Shown here piece after piece: positions 16,880 through 25,492 of a DNA stretch of 64,000 nucleotides. The stretch covers positions 558,001-622,000 of the forward strand of contig NZ_CP058348.1 of assembly GCF_013752535.1 (NCBI RefSeq). Reading direction: 5' to 3'. Positions within the stretch are counted from its first letter, which is position 1. Every line of letters starts with the position of its first letter. The stretch is from Bdellovibrio sp. KM01 (GTDB lineage Bacteria; Bdellovibrionota; Bdellovibrionia; Bdellovibrionales; Bdellovibrionaceae). The notes beneath the pieces were generated by a model. It was given only the letters and a program-made list of their open reading frames with translations. It had not been told where the DNA came from and searched no databases. The translations under genes and the position numbers were made by a program.

Positions 16880-16979
16880 ACGCCCATTCCGCGTGATTCC
16901 GCCTTGACTTGCACCTGAGGTCGGTACAAAAACTGCTCCACTCTCGAGCGATGAAGTCCCTTTCTAAAAAGGATGCGAA

Positions 16980-18119
16980 ATGAAATCAGGAATCGTATTA
17001 GTTTTGACTGCGGGTATGCTGTCTTTGACTGCTTGTAATAGCGGTTTTGATGTTGCTAAACAGGATCTACAATTGTCTTTGAATGATAACCAGGCTGCAG
17101 TTTCAATGGCAGCATGGGAAGGTTCTGAAAATCATCCCGATCGTGTTTTTGAAAAATGGCAATCTGAAATCAAAGCTAAATCACTAAAGGCGGAAGAAGT
17201 CTGTCAGGCTTTGCTTGAGGCCGATGGCCAAACTCTTTCACTGATGGCACCGGAAATTGAGCGCGCGGAAAATGCGGAAATGCTTAAAGGCTGTAAAGCT
17301 GATCTTTTGGCAAAAGTTCAAAAGTTTTATGAAGATGATCGCGATAATTTGACTATGAACCTGGAAAATTTCTTTGGTGATCAGACGACACCCAGAGACT
17401 ATCGCCCCGTAACTCCTCGAAAATTCCCAGACAATGTTCAAATTCGTGATATGTCGAATGGTTACTACGCTGTGAATGCAGATGTGGCTCCGGGCGAGGT
17501 TATTTTGACGTTTGACGACGGTCCATCTGAAAAATACACGCAGATTATTTTGAAAACTTTGAAGCAAATGAACGCTAAAGCTATTTTCTTCCACTTGGGT
17601 AAGAACGTGAATGCAAATCCAAGCATCGTGAAAATGGTTGCAGCCGATGGCCACTCCATTGGCGGTCACTCGATGACTCACAGATGTCTTGCGAACAAAA
17701 CGATCTGCGCAAAAAACAATGGTGGTAAAGCGTTATCGTTTAAGCAGGCCACAGAGGAGATCGCAGGCAGCATGAATGCGATTAAAAACACTCTGGGTTG
17801 GGTGGACCCATTCTTTAGATTTCCATATGGTGAATACGATAAATCTTTGACGGCTTATTTGAACAACAGAGGAATCGGTAACTTCTATTGGAGAATCGAT
17901 TCCAATGACTGGAAGTCACAGACTCCATCGAATTTGATTAAAAATACGATGAACCAAGTGAAAGCTGCAGGCAAAGGCATTATCCTTTTCCACGATATTC
18001 ATCAAAGAACGGCAGAAGCACTTCCAGAAATTTTGAATCAGCTTTACAACGGCGGTTACAAGATTGTTCTTTTGAAGCCTAAGAAAGCAATGACAGTCCC
18101 AGTCAATCCTGCACCGTAA
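16980..18119 (+). CDS. Lipidated NodB-type polysaccharide deacetylase, paralogue 1
   Basis: This is a 379-residue protein with lipobox LTAC (Cys 19). An N-terminal domain (about 35-150) of no recognised family carries two cysteines (75 and 105). The NodB domain follows with all five motifs: TFDDGPS (D179/D180), HSMTH (H230, H234), RFPYGE, DSNDW and LFHDIH. These fit a metal-dependent deacetylase removing N- or O-acetyl groups from a periplasmic or exported polysaccharide or peptidoglycan. It is a close relative of the gene at 19569, with the Wzz-like gene between them. Confidence 0.93.
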   Translation: MKSGIVLVLTAGMLSLTACNSGFDVAKQDLQLSLNDNQAAVSMAAWEGSENHPDRVFEKWQSEIKAKSLKAEEVCQALLEADGQTLSLMAPEIERAENAEMLKGCKADLLAKVQKFYEDDRDNLTMNLENFFGDQTTPRDYRPVTPRKFPDNVQIRDMSNGYYAVNADVAPGEVILTFDDGPSEKYTQIILKTLKQMNAKAIFFHLGKNVNANPSIVKMVAADGHSIGGHSMTHRCLANKTICAKNNGGKALSFKQATEEIAGSMNAIKNTLGWVDPFFRFPYGEYDKSLTAYLNNRGIGNFYWRIDSNDWKSQTPSNLIKNTMNQVKAAGKGIILFHDIHQRTAEALPEILNQLYNGGYKIVLLKPKKAMTVPVNPAP

Positions 18120-18213
18120 GGAAATTTCAGGATCTTAATCCTCATTACATAATAGACACAGGCCATCCTTGTGAAAGGGTGGCAAAACTATTAGGTCGGG
18201 GGATTTTGGGGTT

Positions 18214-19572
18214 ATGAACGATCCACATTTAGAGCCAGAACTCAGCGTTGGCGAAATCTTGAAATTATATTTGTCACACTGGCGGATGTTCGCGGTTTTC
18301 ACTGCGGTTTTATTCACGGTCAGTGTGATCATTTACGCTGTTAAAATTCCCTATGTAGCGACTACGTCGATTATCTTTAATGACTCGCAAAATTCTGCAG
18401 TCCAGGCGTTTTCCACGCAGTTCTTTGGTTTGAACAAATCTCTGCAGGAATCTAAAAAAGGCAGCAGTCTGCTTTCTAAACACATCGAATATTTGAAAAC
18501 CCGAGAATTTTTTGAAGCTGTTCTGGCGAAAATTCCTGAGCGTGGTGAATCGGGACAAATATCTCTGGAAGAGCGCAAGGGTTTTGAAACCTTCCGCGAC
18601 AAATATTTAAAAGATATTGATAAATCTCCTGAGAACAAAATCGCGGTTTTGCAAAAGCTGGATCGTTGGACCAAAGCGCAATTGGATTCAGACTTTGAAA
18701 TCAAAATCGTTGCTGCCACTCCAGATCGCGCGATGTCGTTGTTCCTGGTGAACACAGTTGTGCAAACAGCCGACGGACTTTTAAGAAAGCGTGAGCTGGA
18801 TGAAATCGGTCGTGTCGAAGCATTCATGGCCGAGCAGAAAAAAGATGCCGATGAAAAATTAGTGACGATTGGTAAGGAACTCGCGGAATTGCAGAATCGC
18901 GATAAGAGCATGCTGCCTTTGGGCTCCAAAGACAAAATCGGGGATTATGTCAGTGAGCTTTTGGTTCGCTCGAACGAGTTGAAACTTAAAATCAGTCAGA
19001 ATTCAAAAATGATCTCTTACTTAAATAAGGACCGCACAGCGGGTGCCGATAATTCCATGTATGGAGTGGGCGGGCAGATCGAGAATTTGAAAAATCAAAA
19101 CGATATCTTGAAAGATCAGCTTTCTCAGGTTCAAGCTTCTATTGAAAACTTAAAAGCGGAATCACGAGAACTTCCATTCCAGGCCCAAATGGCCGAGGAT
19201 CTGAAAAAGAAATCGGAACTTGAGTTCAATCGCTATAAAGAAGTCAGCTCTGCTTTGGCGAAATTAGAGTCATTGAAACTTTCCATCGGACGTCGTTTTG
19301 ATATCCTTGAATCGGCTCGTTGGGAAACGACAGTTCCACAAATCGGTCTGATGGCACTGGCTTTACTGAGTGTGCTGATCAGTCAATTTGTTGGTTCGTT
19401 GATTATTTACTTCAGATACCTTTGGAACCCAAATGTGATCACGGCGGAGGCGACTCGCAATTTAGTGGTATGGGATGGCCATTCCCTGGATCCGCGAGTG
19501 ATCATTGAAAATTCAAAAATTAAATTGAATCTTAAACAGCCCGACAAGGACGAGACGGTGAATGTGATATGA
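18214..19572 (+). CDS. Wzz-type polysaccharide chain-length/co-polymerase protein
   Basis: This is a 452-residue protein with a transmembrane helix near 30-50, a long periplasmic helical region (about 60-375, coiled coil between 195 and 350), and a second helix near 378-400, then a cytoplasmic tail without a tyrosine-kinase domain. This is the PCP/Wzz/GumC topology that sets glycan chain length and links the polymerase to the export channel. The stop codon overlaps the next start by four bases (ATGA), so it is translationally linked to the second deacetylase. Confidence 0.88.
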   Translation: MNDPHLEPELSVGEILKLYLSHWRMFAVFTAVLFTVSVIIYAVKIPYVATTSIIFNDSQNSAVQAFSTQFFGLNKSLQESKKGSSLLSKHIEYLKTREFFEAVLAKIPERGESGQISLEERKGFETFRDKYLKDIDKSPENKIAVLQKLDRWTKAQLDSDFEIKIVAATPDRAMSLFLVNTVVQTADGLLRKRELDEIGRVEAFMAEQKKDADEKLVTIGKELAELQNRDKSMLPLGSKDKIGDYVSELLVRSNELKLKISQNSKMISYLNKDRTAGADNSMYGVGGQIENLKNQNDILKDQLSQVQASIENLKAESRELPFQAQMAEDLKKKSELEFNRYKEVSSALAKLESLKLSIGRRFDILESARWETTVPQIGLMALALLSVLISQFVGSLIIYFRYLWNPNVITAEATRNLVVWDGHSLDPRVIIENSKIKLNLKQPDKDETVNVI

Positions 19573-20702
19573 GTTCAGTGAAAAAATCTTTAACTTATGT
19601 GGCAGCCACTTTGCTTTTATCCTCCTGTGGAAATGGCGTTGGTCAACAGATTCAAAATACAATTCAGGTAAATAAAAACGCCACTTCGTTGGCGGAATGG
19701 TCGGCATCACCTTCTAATCCTGAAAACTTGTTTGTTCAGTGGCGTCAAGAACCGAAAAATCTGGATGAGCAGGAAAAGCTAAGTTCACAAATTTGCAGTA
19801 AGCTAAAAGACCTTGATGGTTTGTCGCTAACGATCTTTGAGAATGAAATTCGCAACGAATCCAACAAGCAGTTGGTAATGCCCTGTCGTAAAGATTTACT
19901 GGCTCAGCTAGAAAGACATTATGCCGCCGAACGCGCGACTTTGAAAATCCGCGTGAACGCCTTGAGCCAACAGCCTTCTGGAAATACCTTTCAATTTCCA
20001 GACAACGTTCAATATCGTGATGTTTCCAAAGGATATTATGCGAGAGCGGGGGATGTGGGTCCCAAAGAGATCGTAATCACGTTTGACGATGGCCCGAGTG
20101 CGATTTACACGCCTTCGGTTTTAAGGTCATTGAAAGAGGTCAACGCCAAGGCGCACTTCTTCCAACTAGGAAAAAGCATCCGTCAGAACTTCGATGTCAC
20201 AAAAGCCGTAGCGACTGATGGTCACGCTGTTGGCACTCACTCCATGACTCATTCCTGCCTGGCAAATACGCCAACCTGCGAACGCTTGATGTACAAGGCC
20301 TTGTCCTTTACCGAAGCCGTCGCTGAGATCAAGGGTGGGCACCAGGCCGCATTCGATACGTTGGGCTTCGTCGAGCCGTTCTTCCGCTTCCCTTACGGAG
20401 AGGTCGACCCAGATCTACGTAACTTTCTAAATCAGAACTCTGTAGCAGAATTCAACTGGAACATCGACAGCGAAGACTGGAAAGCCCAAACCAACGAAGA
20501 ACTTCTGAGACATACTCTAGAAACCATCGATAAAAAAGGTAAAGGCATTCTCCTCATGCACGACATCCATAGAAGAACTGCAGAGGTCCTGCCACAGTTG
20601 CTTGCCGAGCTTTACAATCGAGGCTTCAGTGTAGTACTACTCCAACCCGCGGACGCAACGGCACGCTATAACAGCAAGCTGGTGAAAAAACCCGTCCCCT
20701 AG
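19569..20702 (+). CDS. Lipidated NodB-type polysaccharide deacetylase, paralogue 2
   Basis: This is a 377-residue protein with a lipobox (LLSSC, Cys 20). It shares with the paralogue at 16980 the same N-terminal domain, including two cysteines 30 residues apart (76 and 106) and the LDG, CRKDLL and FPDNVQ-RD segments. The NodB motifs are complete: TFDDGPS, HSMTH, RFPYGE, DSEDW, MHDIHRRTAE. The overlap with the Wzz-like gene points to a joint role in finishing a surface glycan, though peptidoglycan is an equally possible substrate. Confidence 0.93.
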   Translation: MSSVKKSLTYVAATLLLSSCGNGVGQQIQNTIQVNKNATSLAEWSASPSNPENLFVQWRQEPKNLDEQEKLSSQICSKLKDLDGLSLTIFENEIRNESNKQLVMPCRKDLLAQLERHYAAERATLKIRVNALSQQPSGNTFQFPDNVQYRDVSKGYYARAGDVGPKEIVITFDDGPSAIYTPSVLRSLKEVNAKAHFFQLGKSIRQNFDVTKAVATDGHAVGTHSMTHSCLANTPTCERLMYKALSFTEAVAEIKGGHQAAFDTLGFVEPFFRFPYGEVDPDLRNFLNQNSVAEFNWNIDSEDWKAQTNEELLRHTLETIDKKGKGILLMHDIHRRTAEVLPQLLAELYNRGFSVVLLQPADATARYNSKLVKKPVP

Positions 20703-20732
20703 AAGTTGTTTTGGTTTTTGGGTTGGTAAGAG

Positions 20733-21113
20733 TTGAAAACTGATAAAGACAGGCCGTCTACTTGGCTTAAATATCGTGATGGGATGTGCAATGGATGCCA
20801 TGGGCATTGTTGCACGATGCCCGTTGAAATCAAACTTTCAGACCTCATTCGCCTTGGTGTAACCGACGAAGACGAAGCCGCGGCGGGCGTAAAAAAACTC
20901 TCCAAGCGCCTCATCAAAGAAAAAATAATAATCTCCTACAGAAGCGGCACCGAATTCTTCATGCTAAGCTCCCGCCCCAACGGGGACTGCCTCTACCTAC
21001 ACCCAATAACCCGCCTCTGCACAGTCTACGAAAAACGCCCAGACACCTGCCGAGAATTCCCCAAAATAGGCCCCCGCCCAGGCTACTGCCCCGTAGGCCC
21101 AAAATCCAAATAA
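20733..21113 (+). CDS. YkgJ-family cysteine-cluster protein
   Basis: This is a 126-residue protein with the YkgJ metal-cluster pattern: CNGCHGHCC at about 22-30, then GDCLYL, C-T-V-Y-x-x-R-P-x-T-C-R-x-F-P and a final GYCP. The family (Fe-S or zinc cluster proteins) has no settled function. The start is a TTG at 20733, with GGTTGGTAAGAG before it. The last quarter uses many C-ending codons (CCC, CTA, ATA), unlike its neighbours, and the following intergenic DNA is also unusual. Confidence 0.85.
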   Translation: MKTDKDRPSTWLKYRDGMCNGCHGHCCTMPVEIKLSDLIRLGVTDEDEAAAGVKKLSKRLIKEKIIISYRSGTEFFMLSSRPNGDCLYLHPITRLCTVYEKRPDTCREFPKIGPRPGYCPVGPKSK

Positions 21114-21250
21114 CCAACCCCCGGAATTCACATTGAATCCCAATTCTCCAACTGGAAAAAGAGAAGCAAAGACCCAATAGGGTCGCCTGCATTCATTCAG
21201 AAATCGACAATTTCAGAACGAGACAACTAAATACGAGCTGACAAAACTCC

Positions 21251-21477
21251 AAACTTTTTCCTCTGAAACATCTAGTTCATAGATGGGGGCTACGGGCACG
21301 ACTGGGGCCTGCCCTCACGCCGTCGACCTCCGTCGGCGCACGATGCGCGAACCCGCCAAAGGCGGGCGACGGTGAGCCCGGATGGCGTGTCGACAGAGTG
21401 AGGGCGGGACACAGGCGAGACCGTAGCCCCCAGCTATGCCCCGAGGGCCCCGTTCAGAGGGAAAACGTAAAAAGTTT
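21251..21477. repeat. Long nested inverted repeat, copy A of the shared-core hairpin family
   Basis: Fills most of the 480-base gap before 21596. Outer arms AAACTTTTT plus CCTCTGAA (21251-21267) pair with TTCAGAGG and AAAAAGTTT near 21453-21477. CATAG and GGGGGCTACGG (21285-21295) pair with CCGTAGCCCCC (21421-21431) and CTATG. GCCCTCAC (21311-21318) pairs with GTGAGGGC (21398-21405). The core (21322-21394) is bounded by GTCGAC and closes with CCGTCG/CGACGG around two hairpins (GCGCA-CGA-TGCGC and CCCGCC-AAA-GGCGGG). No protein is seen. The core matches, in reverse, the core at 57996-58064. Confidence 0.85.
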
Positions 21478-21595
21478 AGACAGCGGGAAGCCTAAGGCCG
21501 GCACCGTCTCAAATTGACCAACTTTTAAACGAATATAGGGGTACCCCAAGTGGCATAAGGCCTGCTCTTAGAACAGTAAGACAGGAGGGCTTTTT

Positions 21596-22651
21596 ATGAG
21601 CCTTAAAGACAATAAACTAGAAATTGCAATCATAGCGGTAGCGATCGTTTTGATCGGTGGCGTAGGCAATCTGTTTAAAGCTCCTGTTCAAAGAGCTCTC
21701 CAGACTTCTGAATTAAGCTTCGAGATGATTCGTCCAAAATCAATCTTGGCAGCCCTCTTCGATTTGGGGGGCCGCGAGGTTTCTCGCAGCTATGTGAATC
21801 CATTTGGTAACAAGAAACCGACTGAAGCAGCTAAAACGACTCCAAACACGGAAGACAAAACTAAATCCGCCGCTGCAACAACTAAAACCGCTCAAAAAAA
21901 AGCTGAAGATAAAAAAGACCAAGATAAGAAACCAGAAGTTTCAGTTCGTGTTGTCGATGGCAACCCCACATTCAAAGCGGGTGCAGATGATATATCGACA
22001 GGTAACGGCGCTGGTGGATCTGTAGCAACTGGTGCTGGTGCTGCAGCAAATGATGGTAAAAAAGCCGGAACAGATAAAGACTCGATGACGGCGGCTCAAT
22101 GGCGTAATCTGGTATTGGGTCAACCGACTAAAGAAAACGTGAATAAAATGGTTGTGGCTTACATGGATAAAGAACTTAACGATGCTGAATTCTACGGTAT
22201 CGTGAAAGAGCTTTTGCAAAACAGCAACTCGGAAACTCAAGCTTTGGGTTTGTCAGCAGCGAGTTCATTCTATAGCTCAACAGCATTTAACACGGTGGCA
22301 TCTGGTTACAAATCATATTCGACTGAAAACCAAACGAAGGCGATGGCTTACTTGTTGGGTTTCGCAAATGCAGGTCGCCTAAGCGCTTTGGCTTCTTCAT
22401 TGAGAAGCTCAGACGAAGAAGTGGTTTCTTTGGCAGCAGAAGTTGTGGTTAAGGGCTATAATTCAGCAAAAGAAGGAACAGTTTCCAGCCAAGGGAACCG
22501 TTCACGCGGCGATGCGTTTGAAAATTCACTGAAAAACTACACTCAATTCGTGACGATCTTTAAAGAACTTCAAAGCAGCACTAATTCAGAGATCGCTTCT
22601 TTGGCGGGAACTGCTTTGAGTCAAATTCAATCCGGTGTTGCAACTCTATAA
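21596..22651 (+). CDS. Membrane-anchored protein with helical-repeat C-terminus
   Basis: This is a 351-residue protein with one N-terminal transmembrane helix (about 8-27, uncleaved style), a Lys/Thr/Ala-rich and Gly-rich linker (about 75-165), and a C-terminal alpha-helical domain (about 165-351) whose short helices (ALGLSAASSFYSS, AMAYLLGFANAGRLSALA, VVSLAAEVVVKG, IASLAGTALSQI) look like HEAT-type repeats. No known family. It resembles in build the protein at 62674 (anchor, linker, helical repeats). An AGGAGGG ribosome site precedes the ATG. Confidence 0.8.
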   Translation: MSLKDNKLEIAIIAVAIVLIGGVGNLFKAPVQRALQTSELSFEMIRPKSILAALFDLGGREVSRSYVNPFGNKKPTEAAKTTPNTEDKTKSAAATTKTAQKKAEDKKDQDKKPEVSVRVVDGNPTFKAGADDISTGNGAGGSVATGAGAAANDGKKAGTDKDSMTAAQWRNLVLGQPTKENVNKMVVAYMDKELNDAEFYGIVKELLQNSNSETQALGLSAASSFYSSTAFNTVASGYKSYSTENQTKAMAYLLGFANAGRLSALASSLRSSDEEVVSLAAEVVVKGYNSAKEGTVSSQGNRSRGDAFENSLKNYTQFVTIFKELQSSTNSEIASLAGTALSQIQSGVATL

Positions 22652-22691
22652 GAGCTGGACAGCCTAAGGCATTTGCGATGACAATAGTTCC

Positions 22692-23426
22692 ATGAAACTG
22701 GGTCATCGCTTTTTAATTTTCTTATTCACACTTATCTGTGCGCAGGCTCATGCGATGACCGATCTTCCGCGCAATCTTTCCACGTCAGATCAAATCCGTA
22801 TGTTAGAAATTTTAGGCTATGGTTCAGCTGCCAAAATTCTGGGCGATCCGTATCCATTGGGCGGGTATTCTGGGGTGGAAATCGGTCTTGCGACTCAATT
22901 TATTCCCGTGGGCGATTTGGCCAGCATGGGTTCGGGGACAGTAGACAAAGGGGAGCTATCCTATTCCACTTTGAGTTTGGGAAAAGGTCTTTTCTATAAC
23001 ATTGATACCTTCGTATATTTCTCTCCCTCTATTCAGAATGAAGAAATGCAAAACTTCGGCGGCCAATTCCGGTGGGGATTTTATGAAGCGCCATTTTTTC
23101 CTATTTCTTTTTCAGCACTTTTATATGCGGGTGGAGCCAATATTCAAAATCTGGTGAATATCTCAACAATTGGGTGGGATTTGGTCGGGACTGTGAACAT
23201 GGAAAACGTCGCTTTGTATTTCGGCTGGGGACGGATTCGTGCGCAAGGCACCTTCATTGGCGGTTCCGGTGGTATCACCGCTTCGGGGGATACCGAGTCT
23301 CAGAATATCTCTGAAGATCACACGTTCTTTGGCGTAAATGTGGAAATATCCAAAGCCTTTATTGCTTTAGAGGTCGATCGTTATACAGATTCAGTTTACA
23401 GCGGAAAATTAGGCTACAGATTCTAA
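22692..23426 (+). CDS. Probable outer-membrane beta-barrel protein
   Basis: This is a 244-residue protein with signal peptide ending AQAHA (about residue 21). The remainder alternates hydrophobic and polar residues and is rich in Gly, Tyr, Phe and Ser, ending in GKLGYRF, a C-terminal aromatic typical of outer-membrane barrels. No named family. It is 40 bases downstream of the membrane-anchored protein gene. Its stop overlaps the convergent rfaE2 stop by four bases. Confidence 0.75.
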   Translation: MKLGHRFLIFLFTLICAQAHAMTDLPRNLSTSDQIRMLEILGYGSAAKILGDPYPLGGYSGVEIGLATQFIPVGDLASMGSGTVDKGELSYSTLSLGKGLFYNIDTFVYFSPSIQNEEMQNFGGQFRWGFYEAPFFPISFSALLYAGGANIQNLVNISTIGWDLVGTVNMENVALYFGWGRIRAQGTFIGGSGGITASGDTESQNISEDHTFFGVNVEISKAFIALEVDRYTDSVYSGKLGYRF

Positions 23427-23893
23427 TTCTGTTGGGCTTTTTCGATCAATTTCGTCGTGGATTTGCCGTCGATGAATTGCAAAGACATCACCTGACCACC
23501 GTAACCCGCAACGAATGTTCCACCCACGATTTGGTCGATTTTCCAGTCGCCACCTTTAACCAAGATGTCGGGTTTAACTTTTTTGATCAAATTTTCTGGA
23601 GTGTCTTCAGTAAAGATCACAGAAAACCCGACGCAACCCAGAGCTGCCAGGATTTCCGCACGATCGTTTTCAATTTGTACAGGACGAGTCGGGCCTTTCA
23701 GGCGTTTTACGCTGGCGTCGGAATTCACTCCCACAACCAATACGTCACCCAACGAGCGAGCTTCCTGCAGGTAGCGAACATGTCCTACATGCAGAAGATC
23801 GAAGCAGCCATTTGTGAATACGATTTTTTTACCTTCGGAACGAAGCGGAGCCAAGGCTTCAGCGATATCATCGAACTTGCGAACTTGGCCCAT
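23423..23893 (-). CDS. rfaE2: D-glycero-beta-D-manno-heptose 1-phosphate adenylyltransferase
   Basis: This is the cytidylyltransferase-like half of HldE as a separate protein of 156 residues. It activates heptose-1-phosphate to ADP-heptose for the LPS inner core. The signature is [20 protein letters not shown] (HxGH), then VGVNSD and a late GKSTTKLI in place of the usual STTxIIxR. I start at the ATG at 23893 because a longer reading runs into the RDD gene. It is the fourth gene of the prmA-rsmE-RDD-rfaE2 operon, seven bases after the RDD stop. The kinase half is not in the window. Confidence 0.92.
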   Translation of the reverse strand: MGQVRKFDDIAEALAPLRSEGKKIVFTNGCFDLLHVGHVRYLQEARSLGDVLVVGVNSDASVKRLKGPTRPVQIENDRAEILAALGCVGFSVIFTEDTPENLIKKVKPDILVKGGDWKIDQIVGGTFVAGYGGQVMSLQFIDGKSTTKLIEKAQQN

Positions 23894-23900
23894 GGGGAAC

Positions 23901-24710
23901 CTATACTTTCTTAAGCAGACGAGCGCCAGTGATTTGACCGGCATAGTCTTTATTCATCAGAGCGGACAAAATCGGGAATACAATGAAACCCGTAGCGATC
24001 ACCAAAGCGCTGCGAGCAGCAACTTTAAGGCAGAACATACCAGATACAAGATCAGCTGGCGTACCTACACGTTGATCGAAAGCCCATTCGCCCGGAGTTG
24101 CACCCATAAAGATGCGATTCAAAGAAAGATAAACGAAAGACACACAAGCAAAGATGGATACGATCGCCAGGTAAACGAAGTAGTTCTCATCCGGTTGAGT
24201 CAAGTTTGCCACAAGATCAATTCTTGCGATAGACACCAACAGAATCAGGCACAGAAGGCTGGCTGCCATAACAAGCATTCCATCCAATAGACCTGCAGAG
24301 AAACTGAAAACCGTCGATTTGTATTCTTCTTTAGTTTGCGCAGTGATCTTGGTTTTTGATTTCTCATCAAATTCCAAACGGCGATTTTTTTGAAGAGTTT
24401 TAAGAATCTCATCAACCGCTGCTGTCGAGCTTGCAGGATTTGCTTCGCCGCCCACTTCTGTCAGGTAACCTGGAGCAGAAGGAACAGGTGAAGTCGCCGG
24501 GCTGGACTTTTTGCGAGGAAGTGGTGGACGAAGTGGATCAACCGAATTTTCTTCGATCAATTCCAAACCCTGGTTTTTCAAAAGAGCAGGTGACGGAGAA
24601 GCCGAAAAAGAATCAGCTTCCGTTTCAAATTTAGCGGTCGCAGCTTTCTTTTTGTGGAAACCTAGACCATCCGTCAGGGGCTTAAATTCAAACTCTTCGA
24701 AAGGATCCAT
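23901..24710 (-). CDS. RDD-family membrane protein with long N-terminal tail
   Basis: This is a 269-residue protein. The first 125 residues are polar, Ser/Pro-rich and likely disordered. The RDD domain follows with about three transmembrane helices (about 138-160, 178-198, 235-255) and the usual [13 protein letters not shown] segment before the last helix. The role of RDD proteins is uncertain; transport has been proposed. It lies between rsmE and rfaE2, ten and seven bases apart, so it is co-transcribed. Confidence 0.82.
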   Translation of the reverse strand: MDPFEEFEFKPLTDGLGFHKKKAATAKFETEADSFSASPSPALLKNQGLELIEENSVDPLRPPLPRKKSSPATSPVPSAPGYLTEVGGEANPASSTAAVDEILKTLQKNRRLEFDEKSKTKITAQTKEEYKSTVFSFSAGLLDGMLVMAASLLCLILLVSIARIDLVANLTQPDENYFVYLAIVSIFACVSFVYLSLNRIFMGATPGEWAFDQRVGTPADLVSGMFCLKVAARSALVIATGFIVFPILSALMNKDYAGQITGARLLKKV

Positions 24711-24719
24711 TCCTTCTCC

Positions 24720-25481
24720 TTAAACCATCAGATCAAAGTCATACTTTAGGACTGATACCAGAGCCATGCAAGCCGTTTCGACTCGCAAAACCTGGGGTCC
24801 CAAGGTGACTGGATGAAGGCCTAGGTCCTGGAATTTTTGAACTTCGGAGTGGGAAAAGCCGCCTTCGCTGCCCACGATAATCCAAATGTTCGTGATGCCG
24901 GCAGGGTGAGACGCTTTTACTTTGCTGACGTATTCTTTAATGCTTAGCGTTGATGGGCCTTCATATGCAAATAGACCCACGGAAGAGTCATTTTGGTTAA
25001 TGAGGCCCGCAAGCTTATCAAAGTTCACGGCGGCTGGAACTTTCATCAGATCGCCACGACCGGATTGTTGGGTTGCTGACTTCACGATTTTATCCCAGCG
25101 CTCTGTTTTATTATCAGAGATTTTTTCGCCGGAGCGGACAAAGCTGAATTCAGAGAAAAAAGGCTGGATGCTTTTTACACCCATTTCCACAGCTTTTTCC
25201 ATCACCGCATCCATCACAGGGAAGCGAGAAATCGAAAGAGCCAAATGGACATGGGGAGTTTTCAAAGGCGGGATGTCCCGTTCTTCGATCACTTGAGCGG
25301 TCGCGGATTTTTTGGAAACTTGAGTGACCTCGACAAAGTATGCTTTGCTGTCTTCAGTTAGAACTTCGAATTTGGAACCCACGGCCTGACGGCAAACATC
25401 GAAGATGTGATGAAACACATCTCCAGAGAAATTAACTTGATCACCGAACAGATCTTTTTTTTCGATCCAATAGCGTCTCAT
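24720..25481 (-). CDS. rsmE: 16S rRNA (uracil-1498-N3)-methyltransferase RsmE
   Basis: RsmE methylates N3 of U1498 in helix 44 of 16S rRNA. It is a 253-residue SPOUT protein: an N-terminal PUA-like part (RRYWIEK, HHIFDVCRQAVG), then the SPOUT knot with SEFSFVRS, QQSGRGDL, IIVGSEGGFSHSE and TLGPQVLRVETA. I prefer the ATG at 25481 over a TTG three codons upstream because AAGG lies nine bases before it. It is the second gene of the operon behind prmA. Confidence 0.95.
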   Translation of the reverse strand: MRRYWIEKKDLFGDQVNFSGDVFHHIFDVCRQAVGSKFEVLTEDSKAYFVEVTQVSKKSATAQVIEERDIPPLKTPHVHLALSISRFPVMDAVMEKAVEMGVKSIQPFFSEFSFVRSGEKISDNKTERWDKIVKSATQQSGRGDLMKVPAAVNFDKLAGLINQNDSSVGLFAYEGPSTLSIKEYVSKVKASHPAGITNIWIIVGSEGGFSHSEVQKFQDLGLHPVTLGPQVLRVETACMALVSVLKYDFDLMV

Positions 25482-25492
25482 CGAAGGCAACC

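Noticed and set aside
21114-21250. Hidden gene in the first part of the YkgJ-21596 gap.
   Set aside because: No start with ribosome site and no frame with plausible composition; looks like plain intergenic DNA before the hairpin.
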